Of a DNA stretch of 64,000 nucleotides, positions 53,758 through 62,960 are shown piece by piece. A program made the position numbers and the translations under genes. How positions within the stretch are numbered: the first letter of the stretch is position 1; each line of letters starts with the position of its first letter. The stretch lies in assembly GCF_001428005.1 (NCBI RefSeq), contig NZ_LMSB01000004.1, positions 10,046 through 74,045 of the forward strand, given 5' to 3'. This DNA is from Arthrobacter sp. Soil736. Lineage in GTDB: Bacteria; Actinomycetota; Actinomycetes; Actinomycetales; Micrococcaceae. The notes below the pieces were generated by a model that did no database searches, had not been told where the DNA came from, and worked only from the letters and a program-made list of their open reading frames with translations.

Positions 53758-54239
53758 TGCTGCTGACTGGCCCGTGATGTGCTCCCGGGTAGAACCTTCC
53801 GGTCGGTTTCGGCGATGAGGAACACGTCGATCGGGTCCTCGTGCTCCTGAACGAATCCGTTGCGCTCATAAAGACGTCTCGCCGGGCTGCCTTGGAGGAC
53901 GTTTAGCCGGAAAGGCCGGTGATCTCGCTGCGTCATCATGACGTGGCGCAGTACGGCACTCCCCAGCCCCTGACCTTGATACTCAGGGGCCAGGTAGAAG
54001 TGTTCAATCCATTGCTCATCGGATTCGGGGCGGACCGCAATGGAACCCGCAGCGGAGGCATCAACGTCGATGACAAAGGTATGCGCCGGGTGAAAACCGG
54101 CGAGGAAGCGCTGTCTCACGCGCACCGGATCCCAGCGTCCGAGCCGCTCGAGATCGGGCCGCATGACCTGGGCACGGAGCTCTGCAATCCATGGAGCGTC
54201 AGACGGAAGGCTTTGGCGCAAAGACCAGACGAGAGGCAT
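53754..54239 (-). CDS. GNAT-family N-acetyltransferase
   Basis: 161 residues. Motif A is clear: FYLAPEYQGQGLGSAVLRHVM with the Q/R-x-x-G-x-G/A acetyl-CoA loop; ARRLYERNGFVQE is motif B. Substrate unknown. Followed by the frameshifted small gene with a four-base overlap. Confidence 0.87.
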   Translation of the reverse strand: MPLVWSLRQSLPSDAPWIAELRAQVMRPDLERLGRWDPVRVRQRFLAGFHPAHTFVIDVDASAAGSIAVRPESDEQWIEHFYLAPEYQGQGLGSAVLRHVMMTQRDHRPFRLNVLQGSPARRLYERNGFVQEHEDPIDVFLIAETDRKVLPGSTSRASQQQ

Positions 54240-54413
54240 GTCGTTATTGAAGCTGAAAGTACGCGAAACAACGAAATCGAGCGGATCCCACAGTTGATCA
54301 GGCAGGTCATATTGTCAGCTTGTCAGTTTGACCTTACATTTAAACCATTCACGCGCTAGTATTTCTGAGATGCGGATCACATCTTCCGCGAAACCCTGAC
54401 AAAGGAGTCCCTG

Positions 54414-55862
54414 ATGGCTACTGCCCATGTGCAAAGCGGAACGTCTAGACCGGCCCCGCTCCCGCCTTTGACTGACGGGCCGCACCGCAAGCGTCTTGGC
54501 CTTGTTGCCCTGATTGCCACGTTCGGTGGCCTGCTATTCGGTTATGACACAGGCGTTATCAACGGCGCGCTCAGGCCGATGACCGCCGAACTCGGCCTGA
54601 CCGCACTCACGGAGGGAGTCGTTACAAGCTCCCTGCTCTTCGGCGCCGCAGCGGGCGCAGTGGGAGGCGGCCGCCTTTCCGACACCTGGGGGCGTCGAAA
54701 GACGATCATCCTCCTGGCCGTCCTGTTCCTCGCCGGCGCCCTGACCTGTGTGTTCGCGCCGAACTTCGAGGTCATGGTCGTCGGCCGCGTCATCCTCGGC
54801 CTCGCCGTCGGCGGCGCCTCCTCGGTGGTCCCGGTGTATCTCGCCGAGCTCGCCCCCTACGAGATCCGCGGCTCGCTCGCGGGCCGCAACGAGCTCATGA
54901 TCGTCATCGGCCAGCTCGCGGCGTTCGTCGTCAACGCCATCATCGGCAGCGTGTGGAGCGAACTCGGCGGCGTCTGGCGCATCATGCTCGCCGTCGCCGC
55001 ACTGCCCGCCATAGCCCTGTTCCTTGGCATGCTCCGGATGCCAGAGTCCCCGCGCTGGCTCATCTCCAAGGGCCGCAACCAGGAAGCGCTGGATGTTCTC
55101 TCCACAGTCCGTTCGCCCGAGCGCGCCGCCGCGGAAATGGCAGACGTCAAGCACCTCGCCGAAGAGGAAGAGCAGATGAACCTGTCCGGCTGGGGCGCGC
55201 TGAAGAACAAGTGGATCCTGCGCATCCTGCTCGTCGGGATCGGCCTGGGCGTCGCGCAGCAGCTCACCGGCATCAACTCGATCATGTACTACGGCCAGTC
55301 CGTGCTCATCGAGGCAGGCTTCGATTCGGGCGCCGCGCTCATCGCTAACATCGCCCCCGGCGTCATCGCCGTCGTCGGCGGCGTCATCGGGCTCTCCCTG
55401 ATGCAGCGCATCAACCGCCGCACCACCCTCATTACCGGCTTCGTCCTGACCACGATCTGCCACTTCCTCATCGGCATCGCCTCCATCGCGCTGCCGGTCG
55501 GCGACCCGGCACGGCCGTTCGTTATCCTCGTGCTGGTGGTTGCCTTCGTGGGCTCGATGCAGACGTTCCTCAATATCGCCGTGTGGGTGATGCTCTCGGA
55601 GATCTTCCCGCTGCACATCCGCGGCTTCGCGATCGGCATCTCCATCTTCTGCCTGTGGATCGCCAATGCCTTCCTCGGCTTGTTCTTCCCGTCCCTGGTA
55701 GCGGCGGTCGGCATCACCGGGACCTTCTTCCTTTTCGGCATCGTCGGCATCCTGGCGCTGATCTTCATCTATACCCAGGTCCCCGAAACCCGCGGACGGA
55801 CCCTCGAAGCGCTCGAAGAGGACGTCTCGACCGGCGCAATCTACATCGTCCACAAGAAATAG
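54414..55862 (+). CDS. MFS sugar porter
   Basis: 482 residues, 12 spans. FGYDTGVINGAL, GRLSDTWGRRK, PESPRWLISKGR, QQLTGINSIMYYGQ and PETRGRTLEALEE are the diagnostic sugar-porter motifs; closest type is inositol/xylose/hexose:H+ symporters. Good AAGGAG-like site. No catabolic genes adjoin, so substrate is not inferable. Confidence 0.92.
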   Translation: MATAHVQSGTSRPAPLPPLTDGPHRKRLGLVALIATFGGLLFGYDTGVINGALRPMTAELGLTALTEGVVTSSLLFGAAAGAVGGGRLSDTWGRRKTIILLAVLFLAGALTCVFAPNFEVMVVGRVILGLAVGGASSVVPVYLAELAPYEIRGSLAGRNELMIVIGQLAAFVVNAIIGSVWSELGGVWRIMLAVAALPAIALFLGMLRMPESPRWLISKGRNQEALDVLSTVRSPERAAAEMADVKHLAEEEEQMNLSGWGALKNKWILRILLVGIGLGVAQQLTGINSIMYYGQSVLIEAGFDSGAALIANIAPGVIAVVGGVIGLSLMQRINRRTTLITGFVLTTICHFLIGIASIALPVGDPARPFVILVLVVAFVGSMQTFLNIAVWVMLSEIFPLHIRGFAIGISIFCLWIANAFLGLFFPSLVAAVGITGTFFLFGIVGILALIFIYTQVPETRGRTLEALEEDVSTGAIYIVHKK

Positions 55863-55964
55863 GCCAGACGCCCAGCTGACCGTCACACGGAGTCCGCCAG
55901 TGGCACCGCGTGGCGGTCAGCAGCAGGGGTGCCGGAAGGTCAACGGACCGCAAAGGAGCAAGCA

Positions 55965-56285
55965 ATGACGTTTCAATCCCGGCGCCTCGAGGCCCGCCCT
56001 CGGAACTGGGCTAGCGCCGATCCCCGATCCTCCCGGGTCGAGCGCCGCAACCACAAACCGGTTCCCGAGTATGAGAAACCTCTGGTGAAAACAGGAGAGG
56101 CACGTCTATGGCAGAGGCTGAACAGCGGTGACCGGGTCGAAGTGGTCCACAAAGAGAAATACAGCAAGACAGGGACAGTCGACACACGCACCTGTGACGG
56201 CAACACCGTGTGGATAATCCTGGATCAAGGCATGGGCCGGATTGCCGTGACCGAAGGGGACCCGGTAGCGCTCGTCCCCGTCTAG
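55965..56285 (+). CDS. Small basic protein with SH3/KOW-like C-terminus
   Basis: 106 residues, AAGGAG seven bases before ATG. N-terminal half is Arg-rich and probably disordered; the second half (SGDRVEVVHKEKYSKTGTVD, NTVWIILDQGMGR) resembles an SH3-like barrel that could bind RNA or DNA. Unknown function. Confidence 0.6.
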   Translation: MTFQSRRLEARPRNWASADPRSSRVERRNHKPVPEYEKPLVKTGEARLWQRLNSGDRVEVVHKEKYSKTGTVDTRTCDGNTVWIILDQGMGRIAVTEGDPVALVPV

Positions 56286-56288
56286 CAA

Positions 56289-56460
56289 AGCGAGCGGATC
56301 CGTGGATACCGCCCCATCCTCGACACCGTCGGCATTGTCACCGGTGTGTTGGCAGGAAGCCTGGAGCTCATGATCATTGGCCAGGTCATTGGGGGCGTCG
56401 GTTTCGGCGCAGCGTTCTCTGCCGCGCACTGCGCCTCATCATGCCTGAGCGGCAGGCGCG
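56289..56460 (+). pseudogene. MFS transporter fragment
   Basis: A startless frame reads ILDTVGIVTGVLAGSLELMI then IGQVIGGVGFGAAFSAA and continues in another frame as ALRLIMPE, matching helices 2-4 of a drug-type MFS protein. Only this piece remains. Confidence 0.5.
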
Positions 56461-56499
56461 CCCGGGGTTCCTGGCGTTCCCGTGTGGGAGACTCGTCCA

Positions 56500-56790
56500 G
56501 TGATTACCGAACACGCGCTATTGTCCGTCATCCCCGGTCAGGAACATGACTTCGAGCTGGCGTTTAGCAAGGCGCGGCCCATCATCTCTTCGATGGCTGG
56601 CTTCCGGAATTTGTCGTTGTCGCGTTCGATCGAGTCGCCGAACACTTATTTGCTACTCGTTGAGTGGGAGCGGCTCGAAGACCATACAGTTGGATTCCGA
56701 CAGTCCGAGCAATACGCGAAGTGGCGCGCCCTGTTGCACCACTTCTACGATCCTTTCCCCGTCGTGGAGCACTACCAGAACGTCCTGTAG
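56500..56790 (+). CDS. Antibiotic biosynthesis monooxygenase (ABM) domain protein
   Basis: 96 residues of the ABM ferredoxin-like fold: HALLSVIPGQEHDFELAF, SLSRSIESPNTYLLLVEWE, and YAKWRALLHHFYDPFPVVEH. GTG start with GGGAG upstream. Probably a small oxygenase or dimeric binding protein of unknown substrate. Confidence 0.82.
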   Translation: MITEHALLSVIPGQEHDFELAFSKARPIISSMAGFRNLSLSRSIESPNTYLLLVEWERLEDHTVGFRQSEQYAKWRALLHHFYDPFPVVEHYQNVL

Positions 56791-56851
56791 GCGGTCCGGC
56801 CCAGGCTACCGACCGGGGACGGATACAGAGGACCACGCCTAGGGTGGTGTG

Positions 56852-57504
56852 ATGGACGACGAAGGGCTGGACCAGCTCGTACTCACCTGGTGCGAACACG
56901 AACTGGGCCCCGGAGCGCTGGAACCATTGAACCCGGCGTCGACGGTTGCCTGAAGATTCAGCAGCAGGCCGCGGACAGCGGACTGCCCTGCGCGCGGCCC
57001 GTCACGGGGCCCAAACCCTGGCGAACGGACTCGTGGTCTCCGGTGAAGAGTGGCGGGCCGGCGGAGGAATCATGACGGGCGACGGCCCCGAACACGCCCG
57101 CCGCTCAGGCGCGCCGCTGGCCCGACTCATGCGGACCTTGGGAGACCTGCCCGCCTGAAGCGCTGGGCCCTCCCCCGCCATGGATGCACTGGAATTTCAC
57201 GGGCGGCAGCCTCTGGCCACCCAACGCTCCTGTTGACCGGATGGATCAGTCGCTGGTCCCAGCCTTTGCAAGCACCCGTACCCCCGCCCTCGCACCGATC
57301 CGCAACTCCGCATCATGTATCCGCGCCTACGAACTGGCCCGCGACCGGACGTTCACCGACGACGAGCGGCAAATCGCCTGGGCGGCAAGCCTGTGGCCAG
57401 CCCTCCACAACGCCCGAGGGGAATGCCTCTTCCAATCGTCCCCAATCGCAGCAACCGCCCTCATCGCCCAGGCAGCGGAACGCCTGGCCCTCGCACGCGC
57501 CTGA
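56852..57504 (+). pseudogene. Decayed aminoglycoside phosphotransferase-like gene
   Basis: Pieces of one APH-type protein lie in at least three frames. Start: MDDEGLDQLVLTWCEHELG. Then GLPCARPVTG; then TLANGLVVSGEEWRAGGGIM and RRSGAPLARLMRTLGDLP; then MHWNFTGGSLWPP and the C-terminal WAASLWPALHNARGE, ending AERLALARA. Order and spacing match the family. At least three frameshifts make true decay more likely than sequencing error. Confidence 0.65.
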
Positions 57505-57546
57505 TGGTGCTGAGAAATGGTGCCCGCATGGTGGCAGGATTAAGGG

Positions 57547-57939
57547 ATGGACATCATCGCCTTCCTCGAAGCCCGAATCGCCGAAGACGAAGCCATCGCG
57601 CTGGCCGCATCACCCGCGCCCTGGGAATGGTTCGGTGAACCCGGGAGCGACACCGCGGCCCTCTACTCCGCCAACGAACGAACCGTCCTCGACGCCCGCG
57701 CCGACCACGCACCCTGCTACCTCGAATGCAAAGCCGAGGACCGGGTGTACATCGCACGGTTCAACCCCGGCCGCATCCTCGCTGAATGCGCCGCCAAGCG
57801 ACAGATGCTGGCCAACGTCCCGCTCGTCACCGACATCCCCAGCGAAGTCGACGGCACCAGCGAATACGTCCTCATGTGTATGGCAGCCCCCTACAGAGAC
57901 CACCATGACTACCAGGACGGCTGGGCCATCGACCTCTGA
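57547..57939 (+). CDS. DUF6221-family protein
   Basis: 130 residues. MDIIAFLEARIAEDEAIALA, WEWFGEPGSDTAAL, RFNPGRILAECAAKRQML and a C-terminal MAAPYRDHHDYQDGW follow the DUF6221 pattern found in actinobacteria and their phages. Function unknown. Confidence 0.85.
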   Translation: MDIIAFLEARIAEDEAIALAASPAPWEWFGEPGSDTAALYSANERTVLDARADHAPCYLECKAEDRVYIARFNPGRILAECAAKRQMLANVPLVTDIPSEVDGTSEYVLMCMAAPYRDHHDYQDGWAIDL

Positions 57940-58014
57940 GACGGCTGAGGCAGCGCCCGGGCAGCAACTGACTGAGCCGGGCTCCGGGCCCCGCCCTCGT
58001 TTATGCGCCGCGGT

Positions 58015-58482
58015 TCAGGGGGCGACTGTGTAGGCGCCGCTGATCGCGATGCGGTTATAGGTGTTGATCGCCATCGTCAACCACGTCACGGCGGACACCT
58101 GACCGGGGGTCAGATGGGCGACCGCTGACTCGTACACTCCGGTGTTGATGTGGGAATCCTGAATGGTGGTGATGTACTCGGCCAGGGCGAGCGCCGAACG
58201 TTCTTGCTCGTCGAAGTACATGCTTTCCCGCCAAGCAGGCAGCACGCTCAGCCGCTCGGGACTCTCGCCCTTCGCCAGCGAGTCCTTGGTATGGAGCCGT
58301 AGGCAGAACGCACACCCGTTGATCTGGGAAGCACGGATCTTTACCAGTTCGATGAGAAGTGGTGACAGTCCTTCTGCGAGCGCTGTCTTATCCGTTTGCA
58401 CCGCCACCGCCGTCAGTGCCCTGTAGAGCTCCGGGTGCTTGCTTCCAACGTTCGTCCGCAGGGTCTTTGATGTGGTGGTCAT
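58015..58482 (-). CDS. Carboxymuconolactone decarboxylase/AhpD-like protein
   Basis: 155 residues, all-alpha. The redox motif NGCAFCLRLH gives Cys57, Cys60 and His64, as in AhpD-type alkylhydroperoxidase proteins. AGGAGGA upstream of ATG. Probable peroxide-related thiol enzyme; upstream of it lies the TetR gene in the same orientation. Confidence 0.88.
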   Translation of the reverse strand: MTTTSKTLRTNVGSKHPELYRALTAVAVQTDKTALAEGLSPLLIELVKIRASQINGCAFCLRLHTKDSLAKGESPERLSVLPAWRESMYFDEQERSALALAEYITTIQDSHINTGVYESAVAHLTPGQVSAVTWLTMAINTYNRIAISGAYTVAP

Positions 58483-58633
58483 TGCGTGCTCGTCCTCCTG
58501 GTTTGCTGGTGGTCACTCAGCGCTTGTTCCTGCGCTGGTTCCACCATCCCTCCAGGGCCGTTGACCGGACGAAGGAATGGGACGAAATGGCACTGAACGT
58601 CCCACCCCATGGCCGTCAAGTGCGCCGGAGCGC

Positions 58634-59317
58634 CTATTTCCGCGCCGCCCGGTAGCTCTCCAAGTAGGAGGGGCTTGCTGCCCCGTCAATGGCGAAATGG
58701 GTCAGATGCCGCAGAAACGCGCCGTCAATGTCCTGTCCGGTTGCGATCAACCGGTGATGGATCGCCCCGTACACAGCGTCGATCACCATAACGAGGTCCA
58801 CATCGTCGCGGATCTGCCCGCGGCGCTGGCCCCGGAGCAGGATTTCAAGAAATCCCTGCCGGCGCTCGCGCAGCAGCGTCTGCCGGAACTGGACCGCAAA
58901 CTCCTCGCTGCGGATCGCCTCAGCCAACAGATTGGCGACCGTCGACGCCGCCCCGCCCACCTTCAGACAGTACGTCAAAGCGACAAGGTACGCATGCAGG
59001 TCCCGGGCAACATCACCGGTGTCATCAACGCTCGTCAGCAAATTCGTCTTGTACGTGAAGGCCTCGAGCACCAGCAGCTGACGCGATGGCCAATAACGGT
59101 AGAGGGTTGACTTGCTCACCCCCGATGCCCGGGCAACAGCATCTATCGTGACGGCGTCATACGTCAGACGGTCAACGAGGACACTGGCAGCCTTGAGCAC
59201 CCGCAGCCGCAACCCAGCCTCGTGCGAAGCAGTCAATGGATGCGCGGGATCAGCCGCGCTACGCAGCGCCACGCGAAGACCTGACCTTCGATCGCCGGCA
59301 TCCGGCCTGGCTGTCAC
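58634..59317 (-). CDS. TetR-family transcriptional regulator
   Basis: 227 residues. HTH segment VTIDAVARASGVSKSTLYRYWPSRQLL is canonical; C-terminal domain is TetR_C_11-like. GTG start. May regulate itself or the downstream AhpD-like gene. Confidence 0.88.
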   Translation of the reverse strand: MTARPDAGDRRSGLRVALRSAADPAHPLTASHEAGLRLRVLKAASVLVDRLTYDAVTIDAVARASGVSKSTLYRYWPSRQLLVLEAFTYKTNLLTSVDDTGDVARDLHAYLVALTYCLKVGGAASTVANLLAEAIRSEEFAVQFRQTLLRERRQGFLEILLRGQRRGQIRDDVDLVMVIDAVYGAIHHRLIATGQDIDGAFLRHLTHFAIDGAASPSYLESYRAARK

Positions 59318-59347
59318 CGGTTTGGTCCTGACTCTTGCGCCCAGTCC

Positions 59348-59812
59348 TCAGCAGACGGCCTTCTTCACGAGCTCGCTGATCCTTTCCTCGTCGGCGGCGG
59401 TCAGCGTCGTCAGAGCGAAAGAGGTCGGCCACATGGTGCCGTCGTCGAGGTCCGCCACGTCATTGAAGCCGAACGTTGCATACCGTGTCTTGAACTTGTG
59501 CGAGCTTTGGAAGAAGCAGACCACCTTGCCGTCCTTCGCGTACGCGGGCATCCCGTACCAGGTTTTCGGCGTGAGTTCCGGTGCGCTGGCCCTGATGATG
59601 GCATGGAGTCGCTCGGCGATGGCGCGATCCGGTTCCGGCATTTCGGCGATCTTCTCGAGCACGTCGCTTTCCCCGTCCGCCTTGGAACCGTTCGAGGAGC
59701 GGCGCGTGGCCGCCTTGAGCTCCTGCCCGCGTTCCTTCATCGCGGCCCGTTCCTCGTCCGTGAATCCGTCATACGTCTTTGCGCCCGTGGCGGACTTGTC
59801 CGTGTCCTTCAT
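59348..59812 (-). CDS. DUF1801 (YdhG-like) protein
   Basis: 154 residues: a charged linker, then [33 protein letters not shown], and [13 protein letters not shown], typical of DUF1801 proteins sometimes named iron chaperones. Function not established. Confidence 0.82.
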   Translation of the reverse strand: MKDTDKSATGAKTYDGFTDEERAAMKERGQELKAATRRSSNGSKADGESDVLEKIAEMPEPDRAIAERLHAIIRASAPELTPKTWYGMPAYAKDGKVVCFFQSSHKFKTRYATFGFNDVADLDDGTMWPTSFALTTLTAADEERISELVKKAVC

Positions 59813-60003
59813 TGCGGGTTTCCCTTCTGCGCGGTCCGATGGGAACCACCCTACTGTCAGGAAGCGGCCACCGGGGCGGCTTCTTCAGAAGCAAATTGAC
59901 CACCTTTCGTGTCTCGGTCTCCCCGGGCGGCCCCGCCCCTATCCAGAGTCGCGGGTGGCATGCAAGCATGAGGCTCACCAGAAAATGCACAGTGAGGGAC
60001 TCC

Positions 60004-60513
60004 ATGAAATCCAACGAACTGCTGCTGGACTGCTTCGGCCGGATCCGTGAGACCGTTGCCGCCGTTCTTGAAGGGGTCGACGGCGAGACCCTGGTCCGCC
60101 GGCCGGCGGGCACCGGGAACTCGATTGCGTGGCTGATCTGGCACCTCAGCCGGGTTGAGGACGCGCAGGTGGCATCCGCCGCCGGCCTGCAGCAGGTCTG
60201 GACGGCGCAGGAGTTTGCCGGCCGCTTCGCGCTGCCGCTGCCCGAGCGCGACACCGGCTACGGCCATTCGACCGAGCAAGTAGACGCGGTGAAGGCCCCG
60301 CCGGAGCTGCTGCTCGAATACTACGAGGCCGTTCACCGGCAGACCGTGGAGTTTGTGAAAACTCTCGGCGACGGGGACTTCGACCGCATCGTCGACAGAC
60401 GCTGGGACCCGCCCGTCACCCTCGGCGTGCGGCTGGTCAGCACTATTGCCGACTGCCTGCAGCACGTGGGCCAGGCAGCCTACGCAAAGGGCTTGCACCC
60501 CTCGCACGGTTAG
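60004..60513 (+). CDS. DinB-family protein
   Basis: 169 residues, four-helix-bundle DinB/YfiT type. Metal-ligand histidines are suggested by AWLIWHLSRVED and DCLQHVGQAAYAKG. Similar proteins are mycothiol- or bacillithiol-dependent transferases or detoxification proteins. Convergent with the cupin gene. Confidence 0.83.
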   Translation: MKSNELLLDCFGRIRETVAAVLEGVDGETLVRRPAGTGNSIAWLIWHLSRVEDAQVASAAGLQQVWTAQEFAGRFALPLPERDTGYGHSTEQVDAVKAPPELLLEYYEAVHRQTVEFVKTLGDGDFDRIVDRRWDPPVTLGVRLVSTIADCLQHVGQAAYAKGLHPSHG

Positions 60514-60535
60514 GGGACAGGCGAGCAGGCGTCTT

Positions 60536-60934
60536 CTATTTGATGCCGTATTCCTCGTCCGTGACCAAGTCGCCCCACTCGGATTCGGGGCCTTCGGCAG
60601 GGGCTTCCCACATGGCCAGATGGGTCATGAAATGGTCGGGTGCGGCGCCGTGCCAGTGCCACTCGCCCGGCGGCGTGTAGACGGTGTCGCCGGCCTTCAT
60701 CACGAGGATTTCCCCGCCCCGGGACTGGACCAGCCCCACGCCTTCGGTGACGTGCAGGGTCTGGCCGACGGCGTGCGAGTGCCAGGCCGTCCGTGCACAG
60801 GGGGCGAAGTGGACCGAGTTCACGCGCATTCGCGACGGTTCGGGCTGCGGGGCGGCTATGACGTCGAAGAACACATCCCCCGTGAACATTTCTGCGGGTC
60901 CTTTGACGCTGGGCTTCTTGGGCTGGATTTCCAA
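60536..60934 (-). CDS. Cupin-domain protein
   Basis: 132 residues. Two cupin motifs: WHSHAVGQTLHVTEGVGLVQ and GDTVYTPPGEWHWHGA with metal-binding histidines. TTG start at 60934 is supported by a perfect AAGGAG five bases upstream and no nearby ATG. Resembles small cupins next to SDR/ADH genes. Likely metal-dependent; function unknown. Confidence 0.83.
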   Translation of the reverse strand: MEIQPKKPSVKGPAEMFTGDVFFDVIAAPQPEPSRMRVNSVHFAPCARTAWHSHAVGQTLHVTEGVGLVQSRGGEILVMKAGDTVYTPPGEWHWHGAAPDHFMTHLAMWEAPAEGPESEWGDLVTDEEYGIK

Positions 60935-60969
60935 AATTTCTCCTTTTAGTTGTGGGCGGCGGCTGTAAC

Positions 60970-61799
60970 TCAGCCTTCGATGCCCGTGCTGAGGCTGAGG
61001 TCCCGCCATTGGTCCAGGTCCGTGCGCTCTGCCTGGGCGACGGCAGCAAATGCGTCGTACGCATCTTTGCCGAGCACCAGCAGAGACGGCGGGTCTCACT
61101 TTCGACGATAGTCAGGATGGCTTCTGCGGCCTTTGCCGGGTCGCCTGGCTGGGTGCCGTGGATCGTGTCCTTCTCCTTGCGCCGTTTCCCGGCCGTCTCC
61201 GCGTAGTCCTCGATCGCCGTCGCAGACTGGGTGAGTGAACGGCCGGCGAAGTCGGTGCGGAACGCGCCCGGCTCGACGACGGTGACGTTGATGCCGAGCG
61301 GCTGCAGTTCCTTGTGGAGGGATCCGGACAGGCCCTCAAGGGCCGCCTTTGTTGCCGAGTAGTATCCGGATCCGGCCGGTGAGATGCGCGCCCCAATGGA
61401 GGAGATGTTCAGGATGGACCCTGCCCTGTTCGCGCGCATGTCCGGGAGGACTGCTTTAATCATGTCGACGGCGCCGAAAATGTTAGTGTCGAACAGCTGC
61501 CGAACGTCGGCGTCGTCCGCTTCCTCAACCGCCGCCCGGTAGCCGTAGCCGGCATTGTTGACGAGCACGTCGATGCCGCCGAAGCGCGTCCGGGCCTGCT
61601 GCACCGCCGAGCTGATCTGCGCCCGGTCGGCGACGTCGAGGGGCAGGGCAAGTGCCGTGTCGGGGAAAGCGGCCGCGATGTCCTGCACCGTGGTGACGTT
61701 TCGTGCTGTGACGACGGCGTTGTGGCCGTGGGCGAGCACGGCTTGGGCGAGGGCGCGGCCGAGTCCGGTCGAGCATCCTGTGATGAGCCATGTGGCCAT
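60970..61799 (-). pseudogene. Short-chain dehydrogenase, frameshifted near its C-terminus
   Basis: TGCSTGLG, NNAGYG, NISSIG and YYSATK are intact. At 61091-61093 a run of three G (C on the coding strand) appears one short: restoring a fourth gives ETPPSLLVLGKDAYDAFAAV and an end at STGIEG, a normal 276-residue SDR. As written the frame runs on into the cupin. Homopolymer location suggests sequencing error. Confidence 0.8.
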
Positions 61800-61850
61800 G
61801 AAGGGTCTTCCTTTCGTGGGGAATGCCAGAGTCTGTCGGGGCGGCGTGCG

Positions 61851-62888
61851 CTACGGGCGGACCAGGACCTTAAGGGCCTCGCGGGAATCCATGGCGCGGT
61901 ACCCGTCGGGCACTTCGTCCAGGCTGATGGTGCGGTCGAAGACCTTGCCGGGGTTCACGGTGCCGTCGAGGACGCCGGGCAGTAACGTCTCGATGTAGGC
62001 ACGGACGGGGGCGGGGCCGCCGGTGAGGGTGATGTTCGGGCCGAACATGCTGCCGAAGCCGATCGGGGCGTCCTCGTACTGCGGCACGCCGACGCGGCTG
62101 ATGACGCCGCCGGGGCGGATGACGCCGAGAGCCTGGTCATACGCCGGCCGGTGCCCAACGCACTCCAGCACCGTGTGGGTGCCGTCGCCGCCCGCGAGCT
62201 CACGGACCCTCTGGATCCCGGCCTCGCCGCGCTCGGCGACGACGTCGGTGGCGCCGTATTCGATGCCCAGGTCGGTGCGGGCCTTGTGCCGGCCCATCAG
62301 AATGATCTGCTCGGCACCCAATTGCTTGGCCGACAGCACCGCCATCAGGCCCACGGCGCCATCCCCAATGACCGTCACCGTTGTCCGCTCATTGACGCCT
62401 GCCTTGACTGCGGCGTGGTAGCCGGTGCCGTACACGTCCGAGAGGGTCAGCAGTGACGGCAGCAGCGGCGAGTCCTCAGCGACCGGAGCCTTGACCAGGG
62501 TGCCGTCAGCGAACGGGACGCGGACGGCTTCGGCCTGTGCGCCGCCGATTCCGCCGGAGGCCCAGAACCCGCCGTGGCGGCAGGAGGTCTGCAGGCCCTC
62601 GCGGCAGAAGTCGCAGGTCCCGTCGGACCAGGCGAACGGGGCGATGACGAAGTCGCCCTTCTTCAGGGTCGACACGTCCTTGCCCGTCTCCTCGACGACG
62701 CCGATGAACTCGTGCCCCATCGGGCTGCCCTGCCGGGAAGCAGGCATGCCGTGGTACGGGTGCAGGTCGGATCCGCAGATGCATGAGTTGACGATCCGCA
62801 CGAGCGCGTCGGTCGGATCCTGGATGACCGGGTCCGGCACGTTCTCCACGCGCACGTCGCCGGCGCCATACATGATGGTTGCTCGCAT
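61851..62888 (-). CDS. Zinc-dependent alcohol dehydrogenase (MDR)
   Basis: 345 residues. Catalytic-zinc elements ICGSDLHPY and MGHEF; structural-lobe cysteines GTCDFCREGLQTSC; Rossmann VIGDGAVGLMAVL. Most like formaldehyde-dehydrogenase/threonine-dehydrogenase-type MDRs of unclear substrate. GAAAGGAA upstream of ATG. In a run of oxidoreductase genes on one strand. Confidence 0.88.
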   Translation of the reverse strand: MRATIMYGAGDVRVENVPDPVIQDPTDALVRIVNSCICGSDLHPYHGMPASRQGSPMGHEFIGVVEETGKDVSTLKKGDFVIAPFAWSDGTCDFCREGLQTSCRHGGFWASGGIGGAQAEAVRVPFADGTLVKAPVAEDSPLLPSLLTLSDVYGTGYHAAVKAGVNERTTVTVIGDGAVGLMAVLSAKQLGAEQIILMGRHKARTDLGIEYGATDVVAERGEAGIQRVRELAGGDGTHTVLECVGHRPAYDQALGVIRPGGVISRVGVPQYEDAPIGFGSMFGPNITLTGGPAPVRAYIETLLPGVLDGTVNPGKVFDRTISLDEVPDGYRAMDSREALKVLVRP

Positions 62889-62960
62889 TGTTCTTTCCTT
62901 TCACTTCTCCGGAATCGGAGCTTGGAGGCGGGCCGCGTTGCGCCGCCAGGGGGCCGGGCG

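Noticed and set aside
54534..55886. 450-codon minus-strand frame over the sugar porter
   Set aside because: Asp/Glu/His-rich shadow of a clear MFS gene; no motif.
57050..58033. 327-codon plus-strand frame
   Set aside because: Pro/Ser/Thr-rich shadow crossing the APH remnant and the DUF6221 gene.
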